Source of the DNA: Desulforamulus aeronauticus DSM 10349
GTDB taxonomy: Bacteria > Bacillota > Desulfotomaculia > Desulfotomaculales > Desulfotomaculaceae
DNA: 64,000 nucleotides
Assembly (NCBI RefSeq): GCF_900142375.1
Contig: NZ_FRAR01000010.1
Span: 100,611-164,610, forward strand
Reading direction: 5' to 3'
Shown: positions 7,916 to 16,554 of the stretch, in pieces
Position numbering within the stretch: the first letter of the stretch is position 1
How the letters are laid out: every line of letters begins with the position of its first letter
The notes under the pieces: model-generated
Seen by the model: the letters and a program-made list of their open reading frames with translations, nothing else
Told to the model about the DNA's origin: nothing
Databases searched by the model: none
Position numbers and translations under genes: made by a program

Positions 7916-8900
7916 TTTCCCACGCCTCCTCGGCCAGTGAGGTCACCTGAACCGCCAGGCTCTGGCCGACCGTTCCCACTTGGACTTTATACTTTAATTC
8001 TTCACCTATATACATATCGAGATCTTGGGTAAAACTTCTGTCCAAGGGAAGTACATCCCCTACCTGAAGCTGTAAGAACTCCTTGACACAAATATCTGCC
8101 TGTCCCGCTACCACATTAACCTCCACATCAGACTCACCCAACCAGTATTCCAATGAACGCAAATCTGTTTCTTCCTGCTCTGTGTTCCGAGTAAATTGGT
8201 TGGCTAAAGAAAACTTAGAAAGAATCGAATCCAATAGGCTATAGGGTAAGCAGAGGTTAATGAGTCCCCTTACTTCACTACCTACACCAGCAGATAATGT
8301 AACCACCGCCACGATATCATTAGGTGACATCAGTTGATGAATGTGTGGATTAGCATCAATGGATTCAATCTTAGGTGTAATGGAAACAAAATCTTTCCAG
8401 GAGATGGTTAAATGATCCAATAGCCTTTTAATAATTCGGTTGGCCACCGACAACTCAATATCGGTAAGTTCCCTTATTTTTAAAGGCATTTCTCCCGGCC
8501 CACCAAACTGTAAATCAATCACCGGAAACAAAAACTGCAGGTTCGTTTCCATAAGAGCTGTTCCCTTAAGAGGAGACAGACTAAAAACTGTCATTACCGT
8601 GGGATTGGGAACCGAATTGACAAACTCCTCGTAGGTAAATTGACCAATGGAAGCCATTTCGATGGTAATGGCAGACCGTAAATACCCGGATAAAAAGTTG
8701 GTTAACAATCTGGCAAATCCCTCGTGCATAACCTGGAGGGTGCGCAGCTGTTCCTTGGTAAATTTGTTTGGCCTGCGGAAATCATAAAGTTTTAGTTTCT
8801 TATGTTCTTTCGCTTCAATGGTTTCCTGGGGTACATCTCCGGACATTAGTGCAGCAAGTAGCGAATCAATTTCTCCCTGGCTTAGTACTTCCTTGGACAA
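7908..8900 (-). CDS. fliM: Flagellar motor switch protein FliM
   Basis: A 330-residue FliM with the N-terminal CheY-binding peptide VLSQGEIDSLLAAL, the middle CheC-like domain (GG..P signature as FGGPGEMPLKIRELTDIE) and a C-terminal SpoA domain. It transmits CheY-P binding into rotor switching. The TTG start at 8900 is supported by AAAGGGGGTG 6 bases upstream. It follows an unusually long 165-base gap containing a structured leader, in an operon where neighbours otherwise overlap or nearly touch. Confidence 0.96.
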   Translation of the reverse strand: MSKEVLSQGEIDSLLAALMSGDVPQETIEAKEHKKLKLYDFRRPNKFTKEQLRTLQVMHEGFARLLTNFLSGYLRSAITIEMASIGQFTYEEFVNSVPNPTVMTVFSLSPLKGTALMETNLQFLFPVIDLQFGGPGEMPLKIRELTDIELSVANRIIKRLLDHLTISWKDFVSITPKIESIDANPHIHQLMSPNDIVAVVTLSAGVGSEVRGLINLCLPYSLLDSILSKFSLANQFTRNTEQEETDLRSLEYWLGESDVEVNVVAGQADICVKEFLQLQVGDVLPLDRSFTQDLDMYIGEELKYKVQVGTVGQSLAVQVTSLAEEAWEIV

Positions 8901-9065
8901 CTTTTACACCCCCTTTAACTTAGAAAAACTTGGCTTGTTTACCTGCGACCTTTCGGTTATGTCCTTTAGGATACGCCAAATCTTTAGATGCCGGTGGAAG
9001 CTTAGTTTGCCCTTATGCATGTGGGAAAGTTTTATACTTTCCGATAGCCAAGATAACACGTATCC
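8901..9065 (-). promoter_or_regulatory. Structured leader RNA between cheY and fliM
   Basis: This gap codes nothing but is rich in pairing on the minus strand. It has a hairpin GGAAAGT/ACTTTCC (9022-9040) and a long-range pairing GGATACG/CGTATCC enclosing about 85 bases. It also has three short stems closed by TAAA, TAAA and GAAA tetraloops (ATC-GAT, TCC-GGA, ACC-GGT), then CAAGCCAAGTTTTTC just before the fliM Shine-Dalgarno. The last part is identical to a sequence before the gene at 62947. It looks like a cis-acting regulator or processing site for fliM-fliY; no known riboswitch consensus fits. Confidence 0.5.
8919..9015. repeat. Recurring hairpin element, copy 2 (with 35-base loop insertion)
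   Basis: In plus orientation it begins TTAGAAAAACTTGGCTTG, then carries about 35 extra bases. It continues CGCCAAATCTTTAGATGCC and ends GGAAGCTTAGTTTGCCCTT. The first part matches copy 3 (62876-62933, opposite strand) and the last part matches copy 1 (6644-6695). Confidence 0.65.
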
Positions 9066-9434
9066 TTAGCCCCTGGACAGTACACGTTCAATGGCTTGTA
9101 GGATACGATCCTGTTGGAAGGGCTTGACAATAAAATCCTTGGCCCCAGCCTGAATCGCTTCCATTACCATCGACTGCTGCCCCATGGCACTGCACATAAC
9201 AATATTTGCATTAGGGTCTACCCCACGGATAGCCTTTACACCCTGAATACCGTCCATTTCCGGCATGGTAATATCCATGGTTACCAGATCGGGTTTTAGT
9301 TCGGTAAACATTTGCAAGGCCATAGCGCCATTTTCTGCTTCCCCAACAACCTCATAACCATTCTTACTAAGTATATTTTTAATCATCATCCGCATAAATG
9401 CCGCATCATCCACAATCAGGATACGCTTACTCAT
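9066..9434 (-). CDS. cheY: Chemotaxis response regulator CheY
   Basis: A 122-residue single receiver domain. The acidic pocket is Asp9-Asp10, the phosphoacceptor is Asp54 (TMDITMP), Ser82 is the switch residue and Lys104 is the conserved lysine (VKPF). It carries the CheA signal to FliM/FliY. It is preceded by cheC with a 23-base gap and followed by the fliM leader. Length and motifs are normal. Confidence 0.97.
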   Translation of the reverse strand: MSKRILIVDDAAFMRMMIKNILSKNGYEVVGEAENGAMALQMFTELKPDLVTMDITMPEMDGIQGVKAIRGVDPNANIVMCSAMGQQSMVMEAIQAGAKDFIVKPFQQDRILQAIERVLSRG

Positions 9435-9457
9435 GTTTTTACAGCTCCTCCTAAGTA

Positions 9458-10075
9458 TTAAAGTGTTAGTCCCAAAGAACCAAATAAAGTTTCCAAGGCA
9501 CCCTCTTTGGTGATTAAGAAAAAGTGCCCTTTAATCTGTTGATGGTCTTCCATCAATAACGTTTCAATGGTTAAAATATGCTCCTCCACATAGCCCCCTG
9601 CCACCAGAGAGGTGCTGAGGACTGCCCCCAACATATCCGTTGCAAACATAGGCACCGTGGGTATCATATTTAAACCTGTCAAGGTTCCTATGGCACTAAG
9701 AAATGAACCGGTTAATACGTTGCCAATTTCTTTGACGACGGATTCTCCCATTTCATCCAATTCCTTGGTGGTTCCATGCTCCACCCCCAGCAAGGTATCC
9801 ACCAAACTAAGGGTGCTGTTTAAATTAAATAAAAATAAGATTTGTCCGGGAACATCGCCTTCTAACCGTAAACTGACACAGCTTACCACCTCTTCTGAAC
9901 CGCCAACGATTTCCATTACCTCATCCATGGCAAGAAATTTACTTTGAGGCACCGCCATATCAATTTTCTTGTTTACCATGGTAGCCAAAGCAGTCGCTGC
10001 ATTACCAAGACCAATGTTGCCTATTTCCCTTAGCACATCCATATGAGTCTCTGTTAATAGCTGGTGATCAGACAT
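9458..10075 (-). CDS. cheC: CheY-P phosphatase CheC
   Basis: A 205-residue CheC with both symmetric phosphatase motifs intact (LREIGNIGLGNAATAL near residue 15 and VVKEIGNVLTGSFLSAI near 115), each with the essential Glu and Asn. It dephosphorylates CheY-P and forms a heterodimer with CheD, encoded two genes upstream. Part of the cheD-cheR-cheC-cheY block. Confidence 0.96.
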   Translation of the reverse strand: MSDHQLLTETHMDVLREIGNIGLGNAATALATMVNKKIDMAVPQSKFLAMDEVMEIVGGSEEVVSCVSLRLEGDVPGQILFLFNLNSTLSLVDTLLGVEHGTTKELDEMGESVVKEIGNVLTGSFLSAIGTLTGLNMIPTVPMFATDMLGAVLSTSLVAGGYVEEHILTIETLLMEDHQQIKGHFFLITKEGALETLFGSLGLTL

Positions 10076-10099
10076 ATCATCCCATCCTTTCAGCCACCA

Positions 10100-10870
10100 T
10101 TATTTCTTCCTATAAAAACATGGGGATATCTTCTCAAATCCCAATTCCGCGTAATTAAAGATGGTTTCACTGCCGCCGATAAATAAGTATCCTCCAGGAT
10201 TCAGAGACTGGGCAAAACGAGAGTTTACTTTATCCTGGGCTTCCCTGGTAAAATAAATAGTTACATTCCGACAGGCAATGAGATCGTAACCTCGTGCATA
10301 TTCATCAGCCAGCAGGTTGTGCTGTTTAAAGTTAACCTTCGTTTTAATTTGGTTGGTAATTTGGTACTTCCCTTGTGCCAGGATGAAATATTTTGCTAAC
10401 CTGTCTTTGGTCACATTACGAATCGCATCCGCCCCATATACTCCGGTGGCTGCTGATTGCAGAATGGTTTTATCCAAATCAGTGGCATCTATCTGGTGCC
10501 TTCTGCCCGGAGCAATTTCCTCCAAAATAATGGCCAGGGAATAGGGCTCGCAGCCATTGGAACAGGCTGCACTCCAAACTTTAAGATTGCTTTTCTTCTG
10601 TAACAGTTCTGGCAATACCTTACTTTCGAGGCTTTGAAACATTTTAGTATCTCGAAAAAATTCGGATACGTTAATCGTTAGATAATCTAAAAATTCATGC
10701 CAAGCACTTCTATTGCTAACTAGGTAGTTAGTAAAGGCTTGGTAATCCGCATATTGTTTGCGAGAAAGTAAATTATCCAAACGTCTTTTGAGTTGGTTTT
10801 CTTTATAACTGTTTAAATCCAGACCAAAGGTCTGATAAATTCTTTCTTTAAAGCGATTAAAATCTGTCAT
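10100..10870 (-). CDS. cheR: Chemotaxis protein methyltransferase CheR
   Basis: A 256-residue SAM-dependent methylase of receptor glutamates. It has an N-terminal helical domain, then the SAM domain with VWSAACSNGCEPYSLAI and the DLIACRNVTIYF strand typical of CheR. It ends with GGYLFIGGSETIF. It begins one base after the cheD stop. CheB, its opposing methylesterase, is encoded 47 kb away in the cheBAW-mot group. Confidence 0.95.
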   Translation of the reverse strand: MTDFNRFKERIYQTFGLDLNSYKENQLKRRLDNLLSRKQYADYQAFTNYLVSNRSAWHEFLDYLTINVSEFFRDTKMFQSLESKVLPELLQKKSNLKVWSAACSNGCEPYSLAIILEEIAPGRRHQIDATDLDKTILQSAATGVYGADAIRNVTKDRLAKYFILAQGKYQITNQIKTKVNFKQHNLLADEYARGYDLIACRNVTIYFTREAQDKVNSRFAQSLNPGGYLFIGGSETIFNYAELGFEKISPCFYRKK

Positions 10871-11371
10871 TTATATCACCTTCAGTGGAGATCCAATAGT
10901 ACGAATAGTAACTTGCCCATTAGCGGTATCGAAAATCATGGTTCGGCCACGATTGCCGCCTAATTCTTCGGCTAGCACGCGAATACCTATTTTCTGGAGT
11001 ATTTCACGTACCATCGCCGCATTGCGCTGGCCAATATTTAAGACAAATTTTTCATCCAGGCCAGAAAACATTTGAGCTCCCCCGGCTAGTTTAGCTGTTA
11101 ATCGGTGAGGATTACCGCCCTGACGTTTAATATGATCAATCATTAAAGGAATCCCGGTATCGGCAAATTTAGCAGGCTTGGTTACATTGTTAAACTGTGT
11201 ACTGTCGGGAAGCATGATGTGCAACAGCCCCCCAACCTTGGCTGCAGAATCATACAAGGCTACCCCAACACAGGAACCCAAGCCTAACGTTATCAGTCGA
11301 TGGGGGGAGTTTGCCACCTTATAATCAGCAATCCCGACTTGTATTTCCTCATTTACCTTTGCCAGTGCCAT
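10871..11371 (-). CDS. cheD: Chemoreceptor glutamine deamidase CheD
   Basis: A 166-residue CheD. The cysteine-hydrolase triad is visible as Thr28, Cys34 (TLGLGSCVG) and His51 (GGLLHIMLPDS). It deamidates receptor glutamines and binds CheC. Directly abuts cheR and follows the rod gene with a 19-base gap. Confidence 0.95.
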   Translation of the reverse strand: MALAKVNEEIQVGIADYKVANSPHRLITLGLGSCVGVALYDSAAKVGGLLHIMLPDSTQFNNVTKPAKFADTGIPLMIDHIKRQGGNPHRLTAKLAGGAQMFSGLDEKFVLNIGQRNAAMVREILQKIGIRVLAEELGGNRGRTMIFDTANGQVTIRTIGSPLKVI

Positions 11372-11390
11372 GTCTGCCCCCCTTTATGTT

Positions 11391-12185
11391 TTATTTGCGC
11401 ATGTTATTGGCTCGTTCCCACATCTCGTCAACGGTTTGAATAGTTTTGGCATTAGAGGCATAGGCCCGCTGCGCCTCAATCATGCCAATCATTTCGGTAG
11501 CCAAATCCACGTTGGAAAGTTCTACATAGCCTTGACGAATAAAGCCTCTCCCCTCAGTACCGGGAGTCTCTCCTTCGGGCTCACCGCTGGCCTCTGTGGC
11601 CATATAGAGATTATCACCCTTCTTGGCTAAATTGGCCGGTGCCTGGAAGGTGTAAAGCTGGATGTTTCCCACTTCTTCCCGAGACCCCGTACTATCTGCA
11701 GGAACTCCCCAAATGGTACCATTTTCGTCCACTGCAAAGGACTTATACTCAGTAGTATCTAAAGTAATACCTTCATCTAGTTGATAGCCCTGGGAATTAA
11801 CCACCAGTCCCTCATTATTTATATAGAAAGTGCTATCCCTGGTGTAATACTCCTGGTCACTGTCTCCATCGATGGGAACAACTTTAAAAAAGCCCTCCCC
11901 CTCAATGGCCAAGTCCAATTCCCGGCCGGTATGAATCAGATTTCCCTGGTCCATCATTCTGGCAATGGATACCATTCTTACCCCGCTGCCCTCTTCGGGG
12001 CGAGGATTATTGGTTGTAGGAACCCCCTCATCACCTACGGCCTGGCGAACCATTTCCGCAAAATTGACCCGACTCTTCTTAAAGGATGTTGTGTTGACGT
12101 TGGCAACGTTGTTACCAATGACATCCAGCTTTATTTGGTGAGCTCGCATACCCGAGGCACCGCTGTTCAGAGTTTTTAATAACAT
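11391..12185 (-). CDS. flgG: Flagellar basal-body rod protein, FlgG type
   Basis: A 264-residue rod protein. The N-terminal flg_bb_rod motif (LDVIGNNVANVNTTSFKKS) and the C-terminal helix (VELSNVDLATEMIGMIEAQR, then AYASNAKTIQTVDEMW) are complete. A flg_bbr middle domain (GREL DLAIEGEGFFKV) lies between. It polymerises outside the membrane to form the distal rod. It pairs with another FlgF/FlgG protein directly upstream. Which of the two is functionally FlgF is a naming call. Confidence 0.85.
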   Translation of the reverse strand: MLLKTLNSGASGMRAHQIKLDVIGNNVANVNTTSFKKSRVNFAEMVRQAVGDEGVPTTNNPRPEEGSGVRMVSIARMMDQGNLIHTGRELDLAIEGEGFFKVVPIDGDSDQEYYTRDSTFYINNEGLVVNSQGYQLDEGITLDTTEYKSFAVDENGTIWGVPADSTGSREEVGNIQLYTFQAPANLAKKGDNLYMATEASGEPEGETPGTEGRGFIRQGYVELSNVDLATEMIGMIEAQRAYASNAKTIQTVDEMWERANNMRK

Positions 12186-12224
12186 GAAATCACCTACTTA
12201 TTTAAAAATTATTAGCAAAAGTTC

Positions 12225-13001
12225 TTATTTTACACGTCCCACTTGATTAATGGCTTTATCCAGCAACTGATCATTAATCTGCACCAGCCGCTGGCTGGAT
12301 TCATAGACACGGAGCGCCGGAATCATATCAATCATCTCTTCCACAGGATCTACGTTGGTTCTTTCCAACCACCCTTGAACTACCTTGGTGGACATCGCCT
12401 CCTCTGCAGTTCCCTCGGGGTCGGTAAAATAATTGCCATCGGTTTTCTTTAGCAGGGTTGGGTCGGCAAATTCCACAATTTGCAGTTTATCTAACTCTTC
12501 TATGTCGGTGCCTTCACCCACCAGGATCGTGCCATCCTCTTTGATCGCTAGCTTCTTCCCGGCATCTTCAATGGTGATGGATCCCCCTTCACCCAGTACC
12601 TGGAATCCTTCACTGTTTAGCAAAGTTCCTTCGCCGTCCAGGTGAAAGGAGCCATCCCGGGTATAAAACTGTTCCCCAGCCTCATTTTCAACCACAAAGA
12701 AACCCTTGCCTTCCAGTGCAAAATCCGTAACACCGCCGGTCTCCGACAGGGGACCGGCGGTAAAATCTATGTGCACCTGCGTGACCATATTGCCCAGGAT
12801 GCCCTCACCCAAAGGCTGACGCTTACCACCGGGTCCGTTGGCCTCCAAGGCCAATTGCAGAGAATCCGCGAATTTACTATCTACCACTTGATTTCTTTTA
12901 TAACCTGTGGTGGATATATTGGCCAGGTTATTCGAAATAGTATTCATTTTAGCCTGTTGCACATCCAAACTGTTTGTGGCAATGTATAGGCCTCGCAGCA
13001 T
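12225..13001 (-). CDS. flgF: Flagellar basal-body rod protein, FlgF/FlgG type
   Basis: A 258-residue rod protein with the N-terminal motif MNTISNNLANISTTGYKRN, a middle domain (FALEGKGFFVVENEAGEQF) and the C-terminal VDPVEEMIDMIPALRVYESS segment. The start was moved to the ATG at 13001, five codons inside the open frame, since GGGAGG lies 6 bases upstream and rod proteins begin MLRGLY. Its distance from sigD (about 30 bases) shows operon membership. Confidence 0.83.
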   Translation of the reverse strand: MLRGLYIATNSLDVQQAKMNTISNNLANISTTGYKRNQVVDSKFADSLQLALEANGPGGKRQPLGEGILGNMVTQVHIDFTAGPLSETGGVTDFALEGKGFFVVENEAGEQFYTRDGSFHLDGEGTLLNSEGFQVLGEGGSITIEDAGKKLAIKEDGTILVGEGTDIEELDKLQIVEFADPTLLKKTDGNYFTDPEGTAEEAMSTKVVQGWLERTNVDPVEEMIDMIPALRVYESSQRLVQINDQLLDKAINQVGRVK

Positions 13002-13032
13002 CTTTTTCCCTCCCAATAACCGTTATCAACAC

Positions 13033-13797
13033 TTAATTGTTCATCATATCCTGTAAATGCTTCCGTAATTTTTTCATAGCCTGACTATGGAGTTGGCAAA
13101 CTCTGGATTCCGAAACCTCCAAAACCTGGCCTATCTCCTTCAAGGTTAACTCTTCCGTATAATAAAGGGACAGGATTAGCTGATCCCTTTCTCCTAATTC
13201 TCCCACTGCTTCTGCCAACAGTCTTTTATTTTCTTTTTCTTCGATGATACTTAAGGGATCAGGACTGTTACTATCCTCAACCATCTCCAATTTGCTCACC
13301 TGGCTGCCATCGTTCCCCATTACTTCTTCATCCAAGGATTGCAAATACATCTTGTTGGCATGAAAAACCAACTGATGCAGCTCATCCAAAGAAACACCCA
13401 TTTCCTTAGCCAAAACCTCATCGGAGACGGCTTCACCCCGCTCCCCTTCCAAGCGTTCCTTGGTCGTCTTTAATAACTGGTATTTTTGCCAAGCGGTTCT
13501 GGGCAGCCAATTCTGCCGGCGTACCTCATCCAACATGGCTCCCCGAATGCGATGGTAGGCATAGGAATCAAAACTGTTACCCATGGCAGGATCGTATTTC
13601 TCAAGAGCTTCCATGAGTCCAATGACACCATAGCCTTCTAAATCCTCCTGCTGAATAAAGGCAGGAAGCTTTACCGCCACACGTCCAGCCAAATGCCTTA
13701 CTAAGGGCAGATGCTGCAAAATTAACATGTGCCGGGCTTCCACATCACGGGTGGTTAAATATTTTTCCCATATCTTCTCATTCGACATACTTTCCAC
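13033..13797 (-). CDS. sigD: RNA polymerase sigma factor SigD/FliA
   Basis: A 254-residue sigma-28 family factor. Region 2 (LEGYGVIGLMEALEKYDP, FDSYAYHRIRGAMLDEVR), region 3 and region 4 (LTLKEIGQVLEVSESRVCQLHSQA) are complete. It directs late flagellar promoters such as the consensus one at 57150-57176 and is held by FlgM (57.0 kb). Start uncertain between GTG at 13797 and ATG at 13788; the latter has GGAAG at a better distance. The Firmicute position, late in fla/che, matches Bacillus sigD. Confidence 0.95.
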   Translation of the reverse strand: MESMSNEKIWEKYLTTRDVEARHMLILQHLPLVRHLAGRVAVKLPAFIQQEDLEGYGVIGLMEALEKYDPAMGNSFDSYAYHRIRGAMLDEVRRQNWLPRTAWQKYQLLKTTKERLEGERGEAVSDEVLAKEMGVSLDELHQLVFHANKMYLQSLDEEVMGNDGSQVSKLEMVEDSNSPDPLSIIEEKENKRLLAEAVGELGERDQLILSLYYTEELTLKEIGQVLEVSESRVCQLHSQAMKKLRKHLQDMMNN

Positions 13798-13803
13798 TTC
13801 CAG

Positions 13804-14466
13804 TTACTGTCTGCGTTTTATTTCCACCATGCGTTCAAAAACATAGGCCATAATTAGATCTTGCTGAGCCGGTCGAATATCCAAAAACTTTAAGCTGGCA
13901 TGATAAATTCTAGCTTCTTGATCCACCAGTTGGCAGCGTATTGTCTTGGCCAACAGTTGAAACTCCTGCTGTTTTTTCTTAGCTCTGATGTAAAGGGTAA
14001 AACTAAGTAAGAAAGTTGTGCCGGCTTTAACGGGTTCCTTAAGGGCTATTTTCAGTCCCCCGCCACTTAAATCCACAGTATAAGCCTTTTGAAAGGCCGG
14101 TTCTTGGTTTTTGGTCGGAGGTAGTGCAAACTGAATATCCATCATGACAGGTACTCGTGCAAATTCCCTCATTTGAATCCTGGTAATGTCCTCTTGTTTG
14201 GGGTACTTTAAAATATACATAGGCAGTTTATCCTGCTCTACTTTTCTGCCGACAGCCTCGGTAACAAAAAGGTACGTACTTGTCTTGCCCATATATTTGA
14301 CACGAACCTTTTCCCCGTGTCCTAAAACCAGGGGATGATTATTGTTGAAAGGTATGGGAACGTAGATACCCTTGGTATCCAAGTCATAAACAGAACTTAC
14401 AAACTGTTCTTCAGTATGAAAAGGGAGAATGATTAGCTTTTGGCCAATCTTTAGCTTATCTGTCAC
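13804..14466 (-). CDS. PilZ-domain c-di-GMP-binding flagellar brake protein (YcgR-like)
   Basis: A 220-residue protein with an N-terminal YcgR-like beta domain and a C-terminal PilZ domain. The PilZ motifs are present: RxxxR as REFAR near residue 115 and D-x-SGGG as DLSGGG near residue 147. It should bind cyclic di-GMP and slow the motor, as YcgR/YpfA does. It lies between flhG and sigD, so it is made with the early flagellar proteins. The ligand is inferred from the intact motif. Confidence 0.88.
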   Translation of the reverse strand: MTDKLKIGQKLIILPFHTEEQFVSSVYDLDTKGIYVPIPFNNNHPLVLGHGEKVRVKYMGKTSTYLFVTEAVGRKVEQDKLPMYILKYPKQEDITRIQMREFARVPVMMDIQFALPPTKNQEPAFQKAYTVDLSGGGLKIALKEPVKAGTTFLLSFTLYIRAKKKQQEFQLLAKTIRCQLVDQEARIYHASLKFLDIRPAQQDLIMAYVFERMVEIKRRQ

Positions 14467-14477
14467 ATTCTCAGCTC

Positions 14478-15329
14478 CTAGCCGAATAAACGCATTAATT
14501 TGCCAAAGAAACCTTGTATACCCCGCGGCGGCTCCTCTTCCCTAGGCAGCAGTTGGTTTACGATTCTCACAATTCCTTGGGACGCAGCAGCCGAGGGAGC
14601 CATTAAAATAAACGGTTGTTGACGTTTTACTGCCTGAACTACAGTAGTATCATGGGGAATAAACCCCAAGTTCGTTAACTGAACTTCTAAGAATTGTTTG
14701 GTTGTAGCCTCTATGGTGCGATAGGTTTGCCAAGCCTCTTTTTCATTACCTGCTCGGTTTATTACCACCATCATTTGATGATGAACATTATATTTCGACA
14801 AAACCTTAATTAGACCGTAAGCATCTGTCATGGAGGTAGGTTCTGGGGTAATAACCACCAGTACTTCCTCAGCGGCAGCCACAAAACCTAACACCGTTTT
14901 GGAAATACCCGCTCCGGTATCGACCAGTACAAAATCGAACATGCGATCCAGTTCCTGCAGTCCTTCACTGAGTCTCTTGCCGCCTTGCGGATCCAGATTA
15001 GCCAGTTCCACAAAACCAGACCCACCAGAGATGACATAAACCCCTTGGGGGGAAATTTCCAGAACATCTTCTATTTTCTTATTGTTAAATAAAAAATCGT
15101 AGAGCGTATATTTAGGCACAATTCCTAACATTACTTCCACATTGGCCATACCTAAATCTGCATCAAAAATAGCTACCCGCTGTCCTCGTTTGGTTAGTTC
15201 TACGGCCAAATTGACTACCAGATTGCTCTTACCAACACCACCTTTGCCGCTGGTAATAGCAATCACCCTGGCACCGGATTTCGCTTTGTGTGGAATTGGT
15301 TTACCTCTTGGCTCCATCGTGGTCGGCAC
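14478..15329 (-). CDS. flhG: Flagellum number regulator FlhG (MinD-like ATPase)
   Basis: A 283-residue MinD/ParA-family ATPase. The deviant Walker A SGKGGVGKSN is at residues 27-36, followed by IFDADLGMANVEVMLG and FVLVDTGAGI. The basic N-terminus contains an FlhF-stimulating type segment. It controls flagellar number with FlhF. It overlaps the 3' end of flhF by 29 bases. Confidence 0.94.
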   Translation of the reverse strand: MPTTMEPRGKPIPHKAKSGARVIAITSGKGGVGKSNLVVNLAVELTKRGQRVAIFDADLGMANVEVMLGIVPKYTLYDFLFNNKKIEDVLEISPQGVYVISGGSGFVELANLDPQGGKRLSEGLQELDRMFDFVLVDTGAGISKTVLGFVAAAEEVLVVITPEPTSMTDAYGLIKVLSKYNVHHQMMVVINRAGNEKEAWQTYRTIEATTKQFLEVQLTNLGFIPHDTTVVQAVKRQQPFILMAPSAAASQGIVRIVNQLLPREEEPPRGIQGFFGKLMRLFG

Positions 15330-16554
15330 TCCTAAATAGTAGATTCGCTAGTTGCTTGGGATGAACCTTTACCAAATCATCAGGAATGCTTTGGCCATCT
15401 GAATAATATGCCACAGGCAAACCCGTGCGGCTCACCACATTGAGTATGGAGCCCAGTGTGTCTGTCTCATCTGTTTTTGTAAAGATATATTTATTGAAGT
15501 GAGCTATTTTAAAATCTTCAATAACGCGAAACATATCCCGATCCTTAGTACTGGCATTTAGTACTAAGAAAACATCATGTTCCCCTGGTATTGCCTCCAA
15601 AAAGCCCTTTAGTTCCAATATTTGGCCGGTATTTTTGGAGACGCGTCCTACCGTATCGATTAGGATATGATCCTTGTCTTGATGTTTTTCAATGGCCTGG
15701 TATAGTTCCGCCGGAGTCATCACTACCTCCACCGGCACATGAATGGTGTCACCATACACCTTTAATTGATCGGCAGCTCCATAGCGGTAACTATAAAGCG
15801 TAATTAAGGCCACTTGCTTTTTCTGCAACAGTTGAAACTGTGTCGCCAGTTTGGTGAGGGTCATGGTTTTACCTACCCCCGGTTGACCCACAAAGGTCAT
15901 CAACTTGGCATCCTCTTCCCGTCGATAGGCGGCTTGCAACACTTCTGTAACCTTATTGATCAGGGCCAGTTCAATCATGTCATCGGAAATTTGATTCTCT
16001 ATTTCTTGCAAAGCATCCGCCAACAGGGCTCTGGCCACACCCTCTTGCACATCCATAGCCAGTAACCTTGCCAACCATTGCTTGTAAACATGATTGTTTC
16101 TATCGGCGAGTTCCATTCCATTCACCTTTGTTCCCAGATCTTGTTCAGCCATTTTTAATAGCGCGTGATCCAGTAAAGGTTGAAAACTGGTTTCAGGTAC
16201 TTTCGCCCTATCAAAGACAACGTTATCCTGGGCAGTAGCTTGACTGCGTACCAAATGATTGTTGTTATAGGTAACAAGCTGTGTACTTTTTTCCTGTTGC
16301 CTGCTAGGCATCGGTTCTTTGATGAATATTTCCTCGGGCGGGGGCGGCGGCGATGGAGGCAACGATTTCACAACTGGGGGTACTGGGGCATCATCCAGTA
16401 CAGCGGTAACCTCGATCATTCTCTTAAACCACCCCAGTTTACCCTTGCCTTTAATTTTGTGGCTGCTAACGATAACGGCCTCGGGGCCTAAATCCTGCCT
16501 GATTATTTGGAGTGCTTCCTGCATTTCATGAACAGTATATTTTTTTATCTTCAA
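15301..16554 (-). CDS. flhF: Flagellar biosynthesis GTPase FlhF
   Basis: A 417-residue SRP-type GTPase. The N-terminal B domain (KKYTVHEMQEALQIIRQDLG) and a proline-rich linker precede the NG domain with P-loop GQPGVGKT, then DTVGR and TKTDET motifs. It sets the site of flagellar assembly. Overlaps flhA by 4 bases and flhG by 29, giving tight translational coupling. Confidence 0.95.
   Translation of the reverse strand: MKIKKYTVHEMQEALQIIRQDLGPEAVIVSSHKIKGKGKLGWFKRMIEVTAVLDDAPVPPVVKSLPPSPPPPPEEIFIKEPMPSRQQEKSTQLVTYNNNHLVRSQATAQDNVVFDRAKVPETSFQPLLDHALLKMAEQDLGTKVNGMELADRNNHVYKQWLARLLAMDVQEGVARALLADALQEIENQISDDMIELALINKVTEVLQAAYRREEDAKLMTFVGQPGVGKTMTLTKLATQFQLLQKKQVALITLYSYRYGAADQLKVYGDTIHVPVEVVMTPAELYQAIEKHQDKDHILIDTVGRVSKNTGQILELKGFLEAIPGEHDVFLVLNASTKDRDMFRVIEDFKIAHFNKYIFTKTDETDTLGSILNVVSRTGLPVAYYSDGQSIPDDLVKVHPKQLANLLFRSADHDGAKR

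Noticed and set aside
8901..9065. A cyclic di-GMP (GEMM) riboswitch before fliM
   Set aside because: AAGGGCAAAC is present, but the GAAA-tetraloop stem and the GACGCAAAGCC block do not follow in the right order.
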